64,000 nucleotides of DNA from Rubrobacter xylanophilus DSM 9941 (GCF_000014185.1 NC_008148.1:310001-374000), one strand, 5' to 3'. Shown: positions 49,761 to 62,837, counted from the first letter of the stretch. Translations and numbers: made by a program. Notes: generated from the letters alone by a model not told the origin.

Positions 49761-50392
49761 GCGGGGGGTGGCCCTGGATCGCGCTGGCCGCGCTCGGGGC
49801 CTACCACGGCCTCAACCCGGCGATGGGCTGGCTGTTCGCGGTCGCGCTGGGGCTGCAGGAGCGGCGGCGGGGGGCCGTCCTCGGCGCCCTGCCGCCCATC
49901 GCCCTCGGGCACGCGGCCGCCGTGGCCGCCGCGCTGCTCGTCCTGGGGGCGGCCGGGCTCGCCGCCCCTCCCGACCTTCTGCGCTACGGGTGCGCCGCGG
50001 TGCTCGTCCTCTTCGGGCTCTACAGGCTCCTGCGGCGCCGCCACCCGCGCTGGGTGGGGATGCGGGTGGGGTTCCGGGACCTCGCCGCCTGGTCCTTCCT
50101 CATGGCTACCGCCCACGGGGCGGGGCTCATGCTCTTCCCCGTGCTGCTCGGGCTCTCCTCCGGACACGGCGCCCACGCCGCCCACGCGGGGATGGCGGCC
50201 CCGGGGGGCCTCTGGACCGGGCTCGCGGCCGTCGGGCTGCACACCCTGGCGATGTTCGCCGTCATGGCGGCCGTGGCGGTGGTCGTCTACGAGAGGCTCG
50301 GGGTGATGATCCTCAAGCGCACCTGGTTCAACCTCGACCTGCTGTGGGCCGGGGTGCTCATAGGGGCTGGCGTCCTCACCCTCTTCGTCTAA
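49757..50392 (+). CDS. Polytopic membrane protein coupled to SBP56
   Basis: This is a 211-residue protein with six hydrophobic helices. The first carries YHGLNPAMGW; the middle loop has HGAGLM and then SSGHGAHAAHAG, with several histidines. The pattern (a His in an early helix near an Asn-Pro, and a His-rich loop) recalls nickel/cobalt or copper transport membrane proteins, but I cannot assign a family. GTGA overlap with the SBP56 stop indicates translational coupling. I infer a role in metal supply for, or removal of, products of the methanethiol oxidase. Its stop overlaps the convergent sortase stop by 4 bp. Confidence 0.8.
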   Translation: MSGGWPWIALAALGAYHGLNPAMGWLFAVALGLQERRRGAVLGALPPIALGHAAAVAAALLVLGAAGLAAPPDLLRYGCAAVLVLFGLYRLLRRRHPRWVGMRVGFRDLAAWSFLMATAHGAGLMLFPVLLGLSSGHGAHAAHAGMAAPGGLWTGLAAVGLHTLAMFAVMAAVAVVVYERLGVMILKRTWFNLDLLWAGVLIGAGVLTLFV

Positions 50393-51012
50393 CCGGGGGG
50401 CCGCCGGACGAGCTCGCCGCGCACCACCAGCCGCCGCTCGAACGTCGGGACGGGGACGCAGGTCTGCAGCGAGATCGTGGTCTGCTCCGCGACCGGGTAG
50501 GTTACCCAGTAGTCCTGCGGGCGGACCGTCAGCCGGTCGTAGACCCTGAAGACGTAGGCCGCGCCCCTCCGGTCCCGGACGATGATCTCGTCGCCCGGCC
50601 GCAGCCGCTCCAGCCGGTAGAAGACGTAGGGGACCCTCGTCTGGCGGAAGCCCAGGGCGTGCCCGGCTATGAAGGTGTTGGAGCCCTCCCGCCACGGCGG
50701 GCCGGTGCCCGCGAGGTGCAGGATGCCCTCCCGGTCCAGCTCGCGCTGGGTGGAGCCGGTGGGCACCGGGAGGTCGCGGATGCCCAGGCGCGGGACGGTG
50801 AGGGTCATCGCCGCGCCGCGCGCCTCCCCCCGGGGCTCCGGCCGGGCGGCGCGCTCCGGGGGGAGGGTGCCCCCCTCGCCGAGGAGCCGCGCGGGCTCCG
50901 CGAGGCGCACCGAGGCGGCGTCGGTCTCCGGGAGGACCGGGGCCGCGGCCAAGAGCAAAAAGAGCAGGGCCGCCGCGAGCAGGGCGGTCGTGGGGCGCGC
51001 GCTGCCGAACAT
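50389..51012 (-). CDS. Sortase (class D/E-like)
   Basis: This is a 207-residue enzyme. Residues 8-30 are a hydrophobic anchor (LLAAALLFLLLAAAPVL). The sortase barrel starts near 70 and holds the catalytic His in NTFIAGHALGF, Cys in ISLQTCVPVP and Arg in RRLVVRGEL. Sortases join LPXTG-type proteins to peptidoglycan or build pili. No sorting-signal substrate is seen in the window, so it serves proteins elsewhere. The ATG lies ten bases after TATACT (51023-51028), with no clear Shine-Dalgarno. The promoter overlaps that of the divergent gene at 51061. Confidence 0.87.
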   Translation of the reverse strand: MFGSARPTTALLAAALLFLLLAAAPVLPETDAASVRLAEPARLLGEGGTLPPERAARPEPRGEARGAAMTLTVPRLGIRDLPVPTGSTQRELDREGILHLAGTGPPWREGSNTFIAGHALGFRQTRVPYVFYRLERLRPGDEIIVRDRRGAAYVFRVYDRLTVRPQDYWVTYPVAEQTTISLQTCVPVPTFERRLVVRGELVRRPPG

Positions 51013-51060
51013 CCTGCCCGGCAGTATAACAGCGGGCCGGGGGCGGTTAGAATACGCGGC

Positions 51061-51894
51061 GTGAGAGTCGACGAGCTGGTCGAGGAGTTCGCCGCCGTGC
51101 TGGCCGACGACCCGGACACCAGCCCGCGCACCGCCGAGTTCTACGCCGCCGACCTCCGGGAGTTCGCCCGGTTTCTGGCGGAGCGCGGGGTGGAGGAGGC
51201 CCGGGAGATACGCGCCGGCCACGTCATGGAGTTCCGGAACCACCTGCTGGAGGGGCGGCGCAAGCGGTTCACCGTCTACAGGAAGGACGCCGCCGTCCGG
51301 CGCTTTCTGGAGTGGGTGAGGACCTCCACCGACGCCGGCCTCGAGCTCGACCCCATAGAGCCCGTCCACCAGCCGCTCGACCAGCGGATCGTCTTTCTGG
51401 AGGACGAGGAGGTCGACCAGCTGCTCTCCTTCCCGCTCAACCGCCGGGAGGACCTGCGCGACGCCGCCGTCATCCGCCTCATGCTCGAGACCGGGGTGAC
51501 CGTCGGCGAGATCCGGGCCCTCCTCCGCTCGGACGTGGACCTGGAGGCCGGGCAGGTCAGGCTCGGGGGGCCCGGCTCCCACCTCGCCCCGAGGACCCGC
51601 AGGATCTCCCCGGAGACCGCGCGGGTGCTGCGGCGCTACCTCGAGTCCCGCGACGACGACACGCCCGAGCTCATCGTGGGCCGGGCGGCGAGGCCCGTGG
51701 CCACCTCCAAGGCGCTCCAGAACGCCGTCTGGAAGCGCTGCGAGCAGGTGGGCATGTGGAGAGTCTCCCCCATGAACCTGCGCCACACCTTCGCCGTCCG
51801 GCTGCTCAGGCGCGGCGCCACCCTGAACGAGCTCAGGGAGGCCATGGGCGTGCGGGACACCACCAACATCGGGGTGTACAGGAAGTTCGTCTAG
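51061..51894 (+). CDS. Tyrosine-recombinase homologue with missing catalytic residues
   Basis: This is a 277-residue XerC/XerD-like protein. The N-terminal SAM-like DNA-binding domain (1-100: SPRTAEFYAADLREFARFLA) and the catalytic fold are complete. However, the first catalytic Arg is Thr147 (TGVTVGE in place of TGLRxSE), the His before the second Arg is Met238 (PMNLRHTFA in place of PHxLRH), and the late His/Trp is Val264 (AMGVRDT in place of LGHxxT). Arg241 and Tyr273 remain. So it is unlikely to cut and rejoin DNA. It may bind DNA or regulate. GTG 51061 lies seven bases after TAGAAT (51048-51053) and has no Shine-Dalgarno. Confidence 0.85.
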   Translation: MRVDELVEEFAAVLADDPDTSPRTAEFYAADLREFARFLAERGVEEAREIRAGHVMEFRNHLLEGRRKRFTVYRKDAAVRRFLEWVRTSTDAGLELDPIEPVHQPLDQRIVFLEDEEVDQLLSFPLNRREDLRDAAVIRLMLETGVTVGEIRALLRSDVDLEAGQVRLGGPGSHLAPRTRRISPETARVLRRYLESRDDDTPELIVGRAARPVATSKALQNAVWKRCEQVGMWRVSPMNLRHTFAVRLLRRGATLNELREAMGVRDTTNIGVYRKFV

Positions 51895-51934
51895 CGAGCT
51901 TCCCTTCCGCACCCGAGCCGCTACAATACGGGGG

Positions 51935-52288
51935 GTGCACATCCGGGAGGTTCTCAGGTTGGCGGGCGGAAAAGACTTCAAGCGCGGTTCGGCGGAGATA
52001 CTCGCGGATCTCCTCTCCGAGGAGAAGGTGCGGCGCGTCCGGGACTACGTGCAGAGCGAGGAGTTCCGGACCGAGCGCGAGAGGATAAAGCGGGAGGCCG
52101 TAGACCGCCTGAAGGAGCTGCGCGAGCGCTACAGGTCCCGCGGCCGCTCGCCCGAGAAGGCCGCCAGGGAGCGCGAGATCAACTTGCGCCTCGCCGAGAT
52201 AGAGGCCGAGGCCGCCGAGCTGCGCCTCAGGCTCTCGGGGCTCCTGGAAGAGGAGGAACGCCTCAGGCGCGAGCTAGCCGGCCTGTAG
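51935..52288 (+). CDS. Small coiled-coil protein
   Basis: This is a 117-residue, highly charged helical protein (ERERIKREAVDRLKELRERY, RLAEIEAEAAELRLRLSGLL, EEEERLRRELAGL) with a short N-terminal LAGGKDFKRGSAEIL that might be a helix-turn. I do not know its function. The GTG start lies seven bases after TACAAT (51922-51927) with no Shine-Dalgarno; leaderless. It stands between the recombinase-like gene and gltB with its own promoter. Confidence 0.7.
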   Translation: MHIREVLRLAGGKDFKRGSAEILADLLSEEKVRRVRDYVQSEEFRTERERIKREAVDRLKELRERYRSRGRSPEKAAREREINLRLAEIEAEAAELRLRLSGLLEEEERLRRELAGL

Positions 52289-52330
52289 TTCTCGAGCCGC
52301 GCCCGCCGAATGCTACAGGCTTGTTACCCC

Positions 52331-52359
52331 TTGTAATTTGCTGATGGTTCGTGTAAAAA
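52331..52359 (+). promoter_or_regulatory. Promoter of gltBD
   Basis: TTGTAA (52331-52336), a 17-bp spacer and TAAAAA (52354-52359) lie in a locally AT-rich stretch. The leader is about 40 bases, with GGGAGGAGG before the TTG start. Confidence 0.55.
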
Positions 52360-52407
52360 GTTGGGACCCCTGTATCCCGGCATCCAGATGAGGGAGGAGG
52401 CGGCCCT

Positions 52408-56876
<4,469 letters not shown>

Positions 56877-56877
<1 letters not shown>

Positions 56878-58304
56878 TGGGCGACCCGAAGGGCTTTCTC
56901 AAGATAGGCCGCAAGCCGGTCCCCAAGCGCCCGGTGGAGGAGCGCGTCCGGGACTACCGTTGGGTCTACGAGCCCATGCCCGAGGGCGAGCTGCGGAGGC
57001 AGGCCTCCCGCTGCATGGACTGCGGGGTGCCCTTCTGCAACACCGGCTGTCCCCTGGCGAATCTCATCCCCGACTGGAACGACCTCGTCTACCGCGACCA
57101 CTGGCGCGAGGCCATAGACCGGCTGCACGCCACGAACAACTTCCCCGAGTTCACCGGCATCCTCTGCCCGGCGCCGTGCGAGGCGGCGTGCGTGCTCTCC
57201 ATAAACGACAGGCCGGTCACCATAAAGGAGATAGAGCGCTCGATCATCGAGCGGGCCTTCGAGGAGGGGTGGGTCGTCCCCAAGCCCCCGCCGCCGGAGA
57301 GGCGGACCGGGAAGAGGGTCGCGGTGGTCGGGAGCGGCCCGGCGGGGCTCGCCGCGGCGCAGCAGCTCAACCGGGCCGGCCACTCGGTCGTGGTCTTCGA
57401 GAAGGACGACCGCCCCGGCGGTCTGCTGCGCTACGGCATCCCGGACTTCAAGATGGAGAAGTGGGTCATAGACCGCAGGCTGCGCCAGCTGGAGGAGGAG
57501 GGGATAGAGTTCCGCACCGGCGCCTACGTGGGGTACGACCCGACGGCGGAGGAGCTGCGGCGCGGCTTCGACGCGGTGGTGCTGGCGGTGGGGGCGCTGC
57601 AGGGCCGGGACCTCCCGGTGCCGGGGCGCGAGCTCCGCGGGATACACCTGGCCATGGAGTACCTGGTGCAGCAGAACCGGCGGGTGGCGGGCCTCCCGGT
57701 GGAGGGGGAGGAGATCACCGCCAGGGGCAAGCACGTGATCATCCTGGGCGGCGGGGATACCAGCGCCGACTGCCTGGGCAACGTCCACCGCGAGGGGTGC
57801 GCCTCGGTGAGGGTGCTCACCCACGGCCCCAAGCCGCCCGAGAGCCCCGACCCTTTGGAGTGGCCCGACTGGCCCTTCGTGCTGCACACCTACCCCGCCC
57901 ACGAGGAGGGCGGCGAGCGCGGCTGGAACGTCGCTGTCACCGGCTTCTCCGGGGAGGGCGGGCGCGTGAGGCGGATGCACTGCGTCAGGACCCGGCGCGA
58001 CCCCGACGGCCGGACCCACCACCTCCCCGGCACGGAGTTCGAGCTGGAGGCGGACCTGGTGCTGCTCGCCATCGGGTTCACCGGGCCGGTGCGGGACCGG
58101 CTGCTGGAGGAGCTGGGGGTGGAGTTCGGGCCGCGCGGGGCGATCGCCACGCGGGAGGGCTTCGACACCGGCATCCCCGGCGTCTTCGTGGCGGGGGACG
58201 CCCGCCGGGGGGCCGACCTGATCGTGACCGCCATCGCCGAGGGCCGCAAGGCCGCCCGGCAGGTGGACGCCTACCTCATGGGCCGCAGCCTGCTGCCCGG
58301 CTGA
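56877..58304 (+). CDS. gltD: Glutamate synthase small subunit (NADPH oxidoreductase)
   Basis: This is a 475-residue flavoprotein that passes electrons from NADPH to the large subunit. The N-terminal 4Fe-4S cysteine motifs are CMDCGVPFCNTGCP and CPAPCEAAC. The FAD-binding GxGxxG is VAVVGSGPAGLAAAQQL; the NADPH site is HVIILGGGDTSADCLG. The late FAD motif is GVFVAGDARRGADLIVTAIA. Length is normal. It is coupled to gltB by a one-base overlap. Confidence 0.96.
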
Positions 58305-60032
58305 CTAGCTCCTCCTCGCGAGCACGATGAGGTGGTCGCTCGCCGCCGTGAACGGCTCGCCCTCGAAGCCGCCGTAGACGGCCTCGACCTCGAAGCCCGC
58401 GAGGCGCAGCATGAGGAGCAGCTCGTCCCGGCCGGTGACGCGGATGGTCAGGTCGTGCGCCCTCCGGCTCTCCAGCTCTCCCGACTCGCCGTACAGCTCG
58501 TAGAAGAGGCGCATCTCCAGAAGTTGCGAAGCGGCGTCGTAGCGGGAGACGCTGAAGCGCTCCAGCCTGCCCTCCGGCGTCTTGCGGGTGAGGTCGTGGC
58601 GCAGCGTGGCCCCGCCGGGCGGGTCGGCGAGCTCCTCCGGCGCGAAGGCCGAGACCTCGACGCCGAGCAGGCCGCCGGGGACGAGGTGCTCGCGGGCGTT
58701 GCGCAGGAAGGCCAGCGCGTCCTCCACCGAGAGCAGGCACAGAAACGAGTTGAAGGCGCAGACCGCGAGCCGGAAGGCGCGCCCGAGCCTCGCGCCGCGC
58801 ATGTCGCCGACGACCCACTGGACGGCGCCGCCTTTCTTCCGGCCCCGCGCGGCCATCGCCTCCGAGAGCTCGACGGCGGCGACGTCGTGGCCGGCCCCGG
58901 CGAGCGGGACGGCGATGCGGCCGGTCCCGGCGCCCCACTCGACGACGGGACCGCCCTCGCGCCCGGCGAGGGCTAGCCAGAAGGGCACGTCGTGGTCGTG
59001 CGCGTACTCGCGGTCGTAGAGGTCGGCGAGGGGGTCGTACTCGGCGGGTGGGGCGGAGGCTTCGCGTGCGCCCTCGCGCGGGGGGCTGCCGAGGATCCAG
59101 CCCTCGACCCGCCGGACCTGCGGGTCCGGCGGGTCGCCCGGCGGGAGGTGCCCGAGCGCCACGGCCAGCATGCCGAGGAGGCCGACGGCGGCGTCGAAGG
59201 GGTCCTCGCCGCTCGCGCCGGGGCCGAAGCCGTCCTCCACGGCGGCGCTCATCTGCGGGGTGAGGCGCGCGCCGAGCCTCCCGGCCCACTCTTTCAGGAT
59301 GGGGGCGTTCGCCCGCCTGTCCTCCCGGTTCCGTTTGGAGCCGGGCTTCAGGCCCAGGCGCCGGTAGAACTCGGCCGGGTAGGTCTCGGCCACGGTGATC
59401 TCCCGGGAGCGCAAGAGCTCGCGCAGCGCCCCGTCGAAGGGCCAGACCGCGACGTCGGGGCCGGAGCCCCGCAGGGCGGGGGCGAGGAGGTCTCTCCAGC
59501 CGGAGATGGCGGCCTTGCCCACCTGCCCGGGCCCGATCGTCCAGAAGAGGGGCGATGCGGGCGGGCGGCCCGGGTAACCCCGCTCGCACTCGCGCAGCAG
59601 CTCGTCCGCCGACCCCAGCCCGAGGGCGTCGAGGAGGTGGCGCAGCGCGGCCCCGCCCGGGCGGCGCGGGTAGAAGGGTCTGCGCGCGGAGACCTGTTCC
59701 GGCCGCTCGGCGACCTCGTAGAATCCCGACCACTCGCCCTCTCCCAGCCTCGGGAGGAGAGGGAGGAACTCGTCTATGCCCGCGAGCCGCGCGTAGCGGG
59801 CCGGGAGCCCTATGGGGAAGTCGAAGCCGGCGAACACCCCGGCGCCCGGGGCGGCGCGCTCGCGCATCCTCTCCAAGAAGGTCGAGGGCTCCCCCACGGG
59901 CTCCGGCGCGAGCACCGAGTACCGGCCGTCCCGAAGGACGGCGGCGGCCATCCACCGCTTGGCCGGGTGCAGGCTCCAGTCGGCGTGCACGACCAGGCCC
60001 GGCGGGGGGAGGTGGGGATCTTGTATGGGCAT
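58305..60032 (-). CDS. DUF429 nuclease-like domain fused to a SAM methyltransferase
   Basis: This is a 575-residue two-domain protein. Residues 1-300 match DUF429, a predicted RNase H-fold nuclease: the acidic positions are in VVHADWSLHP, FAGFDFPIGLP, VAETYPAEFYRRLG and EDPFDAAVGLL. After a proline-rich linker (about 310-340), residues 345-575 are a class I methyltransferase with motif I VVEWGAGTGRIAVPLAGAG, the acidic end of strand 2 in VAAVELSEAM, WVVGDMRGARL, and the substrate-side CAFNSFLCLLS. Nuclease and methyltransferase in one chain suggests nucleic-acid modification or restriction-like activity, or an RNA modification enzyme. It has no neighbours of its own. The start ATG lies nine bases after TAGCCT (60042-60047). 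Confidence 0.8.
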   Translation of the reverse strand: MPIQDPHLPPPGLVVHADWSLHPAKRWMAAAVLRDGRYSVLAPEPVGEPSTFLERMRERAAPGAGVFAGFDFPIGLPARYARLAGIDEFLPLLPRLGEGEWSGFYEVAERPEQVSARRPFYPRRPGGAALRHLLDALGLGSADELLRECERGYPGRPPASPLFWTIGPGQVGKAAISGWRDLLAPALRGSGPDVAVWPFDGALRELLRSREITVAETYPAEFYRRLGLKPGSKRNREDRRANAPILKEWAGRLGARLTPQMSAAVEDGFGPGASGEDPFDAAVGLLGMLAVALGHLPPGDPPDPQVRRVEGWILGSPPREGAREASAPPAEYDPLADLYDREYAHDHDVPFWLALAGREGGPVVEWGAGTGRIAVPLAGAGHDVAAVELSEAMAARGRKKGGAVQWVVGDMRGARLGRAFRLAVCAFNSFLCLLSVEDALAFLRNAREHLVPGGLLGVEVSAFAPEELADPPGGATLRHDLTRKTPEGRLERFSVSRYDAASQLLEMRLFYELYGESGELESRRAHDLTIRVTGRDELLLMLRLAGFEVEAVYGGFEGEPFTAASDHLIVLARRS

Positions 60033-60136
60033 CGCGCTTACAGGCTACACCACCCGGCGGGCCTCCTGGGGGCTTTCGGGGGCCGGCGGCGGAGTATAAT
60101 CCCGGCTGGTAGCGGCTCCGTCTGGAGGTCACAAAA

Positions 60137-60697
60137 ATGGGCACCGTCTTGACGATAATCGTGGTGGTGGCCGTGGTCGCGGTCGCGGTCTACGCCGTCG
60201 CCACCTACAACGGGCTGGTGCGCAGGCGCAACGAGGTCGAGGAGGCCTACCGTCAGATAGACGTGCAGCTCAAGCGGCGCTACGACCTGATCCCCAACCT
60301 CCTCGAGGGCGTGAAGCGGTACTTCCGCCAGGAGCAGGACGTGCTCACCGAGATAACGCGGGCGCGCTCGGCGGCGATGCAGCCGCACTCGCCGAGGGAG
60401 CAGGCCCAGGCCGAGGCGCGCCTCTCCGGGGCCATAGGCAACCTCTTCGCCGTCGCCGAGAACTACCCCGAGCTGCGCTCCGAGAGGGTGCTGCTGGACT
60501 TCCAGGAGGAGCTCGCCTCGACGGAGAACAAGATCTCCTTCGCCCGCCAGCACTACAACGACTCCGTGCAGGCCTACAACACCAAGATACAGAGCTTCCC
60601 GGCCGTGATCTTCGCCCGCGCGATGGGCTTCACCGAGAAGGAGTACTTCGAGGCCGCGGGCCCCGAGCGGGAGTCCGTGACGGTCTCCTACGACTGA
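60137..60697 (+). CDS. lemA: LemA family protein
   Basis: This is a 186-residue protein with an N-terminal membrane helix (VLTIIVVVAVVAVAVYAV) and the helical LemA domain (YNGLVRRRNEVEEAYRQIDV, QLKRRYDLIPNLLEGVKRY, AENYPELRSERVLLDFQEEL, RQHYNDSVQAYNTKIQSFPA, GFTEKEYFE). The function is unclear; LemA and HtpX often occur together in membrane quality control. The ATG has GGAGG seven bases upstream. A perfect TATAAT is at 60095-60100. The htpX start follows the stop by 5 bp. Confidence 0.93.
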   Translation: MGTVLTIIVVVAVVAVAVYAVATYNGLVRRRNEVEEAYRQIDVQLKRRYDLIPNLLEGVKRYFRQEQDVLTEITRARSAAMQPHSPREQAQAEARLSGAIGNLFAVAENYPELRSERVLLDFQEELASTENKISFARQHYNDSVQAYNTKIQSFPAVIFARAMGFTEKEYFEAAGPERESVTVSYD

Positions 60698-60701
60698 GCC
60701 C

Positions 60702-61661
60702 GTGCCCGCCTCCGGCGAGATGGTCGGCACCTTCCGCGACCGCATCGCGGTCAACAGGCGCAACAGCCTGCTGCTCGTCGCCGTCTTTCTGGCCTTCGTG
60801 ACGGCGCTTGGCTATGTCGTCGGGTACGCGTGGGTCGGGGACCCGGCGGGGGCCGTCTTCGGGCTCCTCCTCGCCCTCGCCGCCGGGACCGTCTCCGGGT
60901 TCGCCACCTACTACGCCGGCGACAGGATGGTGCTCGCCGCCTCCCGGGCGCGGGAGATCACGCACGACGACGCCCCCGTGCTCTTCAACGTCGTCGAGGA
61001 GATGGCCATAGCCGGTGGGCTGCCGATGCCGGAGGTCTACATCATCGAGGACTCCGCGCCGAACGCCTTCGCCACGGGACGCGACCCGGAGCACGCCAAG
61101 ATCGCCGTCACCCGCGGGCTGCTCGAGAAGCTCGACCGCGACGAGCTGCAGGGCGTGATCGCTCACGAGATGGCCCACGTCGGCAACTACGACATCCGCT
61201 ACGCGATGCTCGTCGGCGTACTCGTCGGCACCACGGTCCTCATCTCCGACTTCTTCCTGCGCGGCCTGTGGTTCGGCAGGGGGCAGCGTCGCGGCGAGGG
61301 CGGCGGGCAGATACAGCTCGTCATGTTCCTCATCGCCCTGGTGCTCGCCATCCTCGCCCCCCTCTTCGCGCGGCTCCTCCAGCTCTCCATAAGCCGCCAG
61401 CGCGAGTACCTCGCGGACGCCACCGCCGTGCAGCTCACCCGCAACCCCAAGGGCCTGGCCGACGCCCTGCAGAAGATAAGCTCCGACAGGGAGGTGCTGG
61501 AGGTGGCCAACCGCGCCACCGCCCACCTCTACATTGTCAACCCCATCAAGAAGTTCGAGAGACGGGCCAGGGGCCTCTTCTCCACCCACCCGCCCATAGA
61601 GGAGCGCATAAGGATCCTGCGCTCCATGGAGACCGGCGGCATACCGCAGCAGGCCCGCTGA
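60702..61661 (+). CDS. htpX: HtpX membrane zinc metalloprotease
   Basis: This is a 319-residue M48B protease. It has two N-terminal membrane helices (SLLLVAVFLAFVTALGYVV, AVFGLLLALAAGTVSGF), an active site HEMAH with His145, Glu146 and His149 (GVIAHEMAHVGNYDIR), then two further helices (MLVGVLVGTTVLISDFFL, VMFLIALVLAILAPLFARL) and the third zinc ligand in REYLADATAVQ. It degrades misfolded membrane proteins. The GTG start follows lemA closely, which fits a lemA-htpX operon. Confidence 0.94.
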   Translation: MPASGEMVGTFRDRIAVNRRNSLLLVAVFLAFVTALGYVVGYAWVGDPAGAVFGLLLALAAGTVSGFATYYAGDRMVLAASRAREITHDDAPVLFNVVEEMAIAGGLPMPEVYIIEDSAPNAFATGRDPEHAKIAVTRGLLEKLDRDELQGVIAHEMAHVGNYDIRYAMLVGVLVGTTVLISDFFLRGLWFGRGQRRGEGGGQIQLVMFLIALVLAILAPLFARLLQLSISRQREYLADATAVQLTRNPKGLADALQKISSDREVLEVANRATAHLYIVNPIKKFERRARGLFSTHPPIEERIRILRSMETGGIPQQAR

Positions 61662-61666
61662 GAGAC

Positions 61667-61695
61667 TGGACGCAGCGCCGCTCAGCGGTTAAACT
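61667..61695 (+). promoter_or_regulatory. Promoter of tRNA-Gln
   Basis: TGGACG (61667-61672), an exact 17-bp spacer and TAAACT (61690-61695) lie 19 bases before the tRNA 5' end. Confidence 0.6.
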
Positions 61696-61714
61696 CTAGT
61701 CCTGCTTGGCGCAT

Positions 61715-61785
61715 TGCCGGGTGGTGTAACGGCAGCACGACTGACTCTGGATCAGTTAGTCCTGGTTCGAATCCAGGCCCGGCAG
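61715..61785 (+). tRNA. tRNA-Gln (anticodon CTG)
   Basis: The acceptor stem TGCCGGG (61715-61721) pairs with CCCGGCA (61778-61784) and the discriminator is G. The anticodon arm is ACTGA-CTCTGGA-TCAGT with CTG at 61747-61749, and the T arm is CCTGG-TTCGAAT-CCAGG. It decodes CAG. CCA is not encoded; the genome reads CTCC after the discriminator. Confidence 0.97.
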
Positions 61786-61791
61786 CTCCCC

Positions 61792-61825
61792 AAAAAGCCC
61801 CCATTCGCGGGGCTTTTTGTTTTTG
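61792..61825 (+). terminator. Intrinsic terminator after tRNA-Gln
   Basis: AAAAAGCCCC (61792-61801) pairs with GGGGCTTTTT (61809-61818), followed by GTTTTT. Confidence 0.95.
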
Positions 61826-62048
61826 CCGTCACCCCATGAACCCCCGTGCCGGGTGGCGTTGTGGCGGTAGCGGCTGTTTCGGCGGCTGTAACGAGAGGGC
61901 CAGTTGCGATCAGCGTCCCATCATCCGCACGTCGATCCTCCGCCTCCGCTGGCTGCGGTTCGCTGCGGGCAAGATGTTCCGTAGGCGGCGAGCAGGTCCG
62001 CGGTGTCCCCCAGGGAGCTAGCAGGCGGCCCGGTCTCTACCTGGCATT
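61826..62048. other. Gap downstream of tRNA-Gln, with a tRNA-like start
   Basis: There is no convincing gene in this 223-bp gap. At 61847 the sequence TGCCGGGTGG repeats the first ten bases of the tRNA, then diverges. No 3' partner arm follows, so it is not a second tRNA. It may be chance or the scar of an old event at the tRNA. Confidence 0.35.
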
Positions 62049-62819
62049 TCAGTGTGCGGTCCAGCCGCCGTCGACGGGGATGATTGCGCCGTTGAGGTAG
62101 GAGGCCTCCTCCGAGGCGAGGAACAGCGCTACGCTGGCGATCTCCTCCGGCCGGGCCAGCCGCCCGAGGGGGGTGTTCTGCCTCATGGACTGCATGACCC
62201 GCTCGTCCGAGATCACCGGGGCTATCATCGGCGTGTCGACGCCGCCGGGGCAGATGCAGTTCACCCTTATCCCCCTGGGACCCCACTCTACGGCCAGAAC
62301 TCGGGAGAACGCGACCACGCCTCCCTTTGCCGCCGTGTAGGCGTCCGCGCCGGGAAGCCCCACCAGGGCGTTGATCGAGGCGTTGTTGATGATCGAGCCG
62401 TAGCCCTGCCGCTCCATGACGGGGATGGCGTGCTTGCAGCCCAGCGCCACGCCCTTGAGGTTGATGGCGAGGATCGCGTCCCAGTCTTTCTCGGGGGTCT
62501 CGACCACGCTGGCCATCTTCATGCGCCCCGAGGCCGAGTAGCCCACGCCCGCGTTGTTGAAGAGGACGTCGAGCCGCCCGTACCGGTCTGTGGCACTCTC
62601 TACCATGGCCCTGACGTCGGGCTCGCGGGACACGTCCACCTTTACGGCGGTCGCCTCGCCGCCGGCCTCCTTTATCTCCTCGACCGTCCTCTGCGCCCCG
62701 CCCTCGTCTATGTCCGCTGCGACGACCTTTGCCCCTTCGGAGGCGAACAGCTTCGCCGCGGCCCGCCCCTGCCCGCTCGCCGCCCCGGTGATCACCGCTA
62801 CCCTGTCCTCAAGCCTCAT
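62049..62819 (-). CDS. Short-chain dehydrogenase/reductase (3-oxoacyl-ACP reductase-like)
   Basis: This is a 256-residue classical SDR: cofactor motif TGAASGQGRA, an acidic residue after strand 2 (VVAADIDEGG) that favours NAD, NNAGVG, the catalytic Ser in IINNASINAL, YTAAK, and the C-terminal GAIIPVDGGWTAH. The substrate is unknown. It lies 18 bp downstream of the TetR gene on the same strand, so it is probably co-transcribed with and controlled by it. Confidence 0.9.
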   Translation of the reverse strand: MRLEDRVAVITGAASGQGRAAAKLFASEGAKVVAADIDEGGAQRTVEEIKEAGGEATAVKVDVSREPDVRAMVESATDRYGRLDVLFNNAGVGYSASGRMKMASVVETPEKDWDAILAINLKGVALGCKHAIPVMERQGYGSIINNASINALVGLPGADAYTAAKGGVVAFSRVLAVEWGPRGIRVNCICPGGVDTPMIAPVISDERVMQSMRQNTPLGRLARPEEIASVALFLASEEASYLNGAIIPVDGGWTAH

Positions 62820-62837
62820 CTCGACTCCTCCTTTCCC

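Noticed and set aside
61836-62021. 62-codon plus-strand frame after tRNA-Gln
   Set aside because: It has no ribosome site, an unusual composition and no family resemblance.
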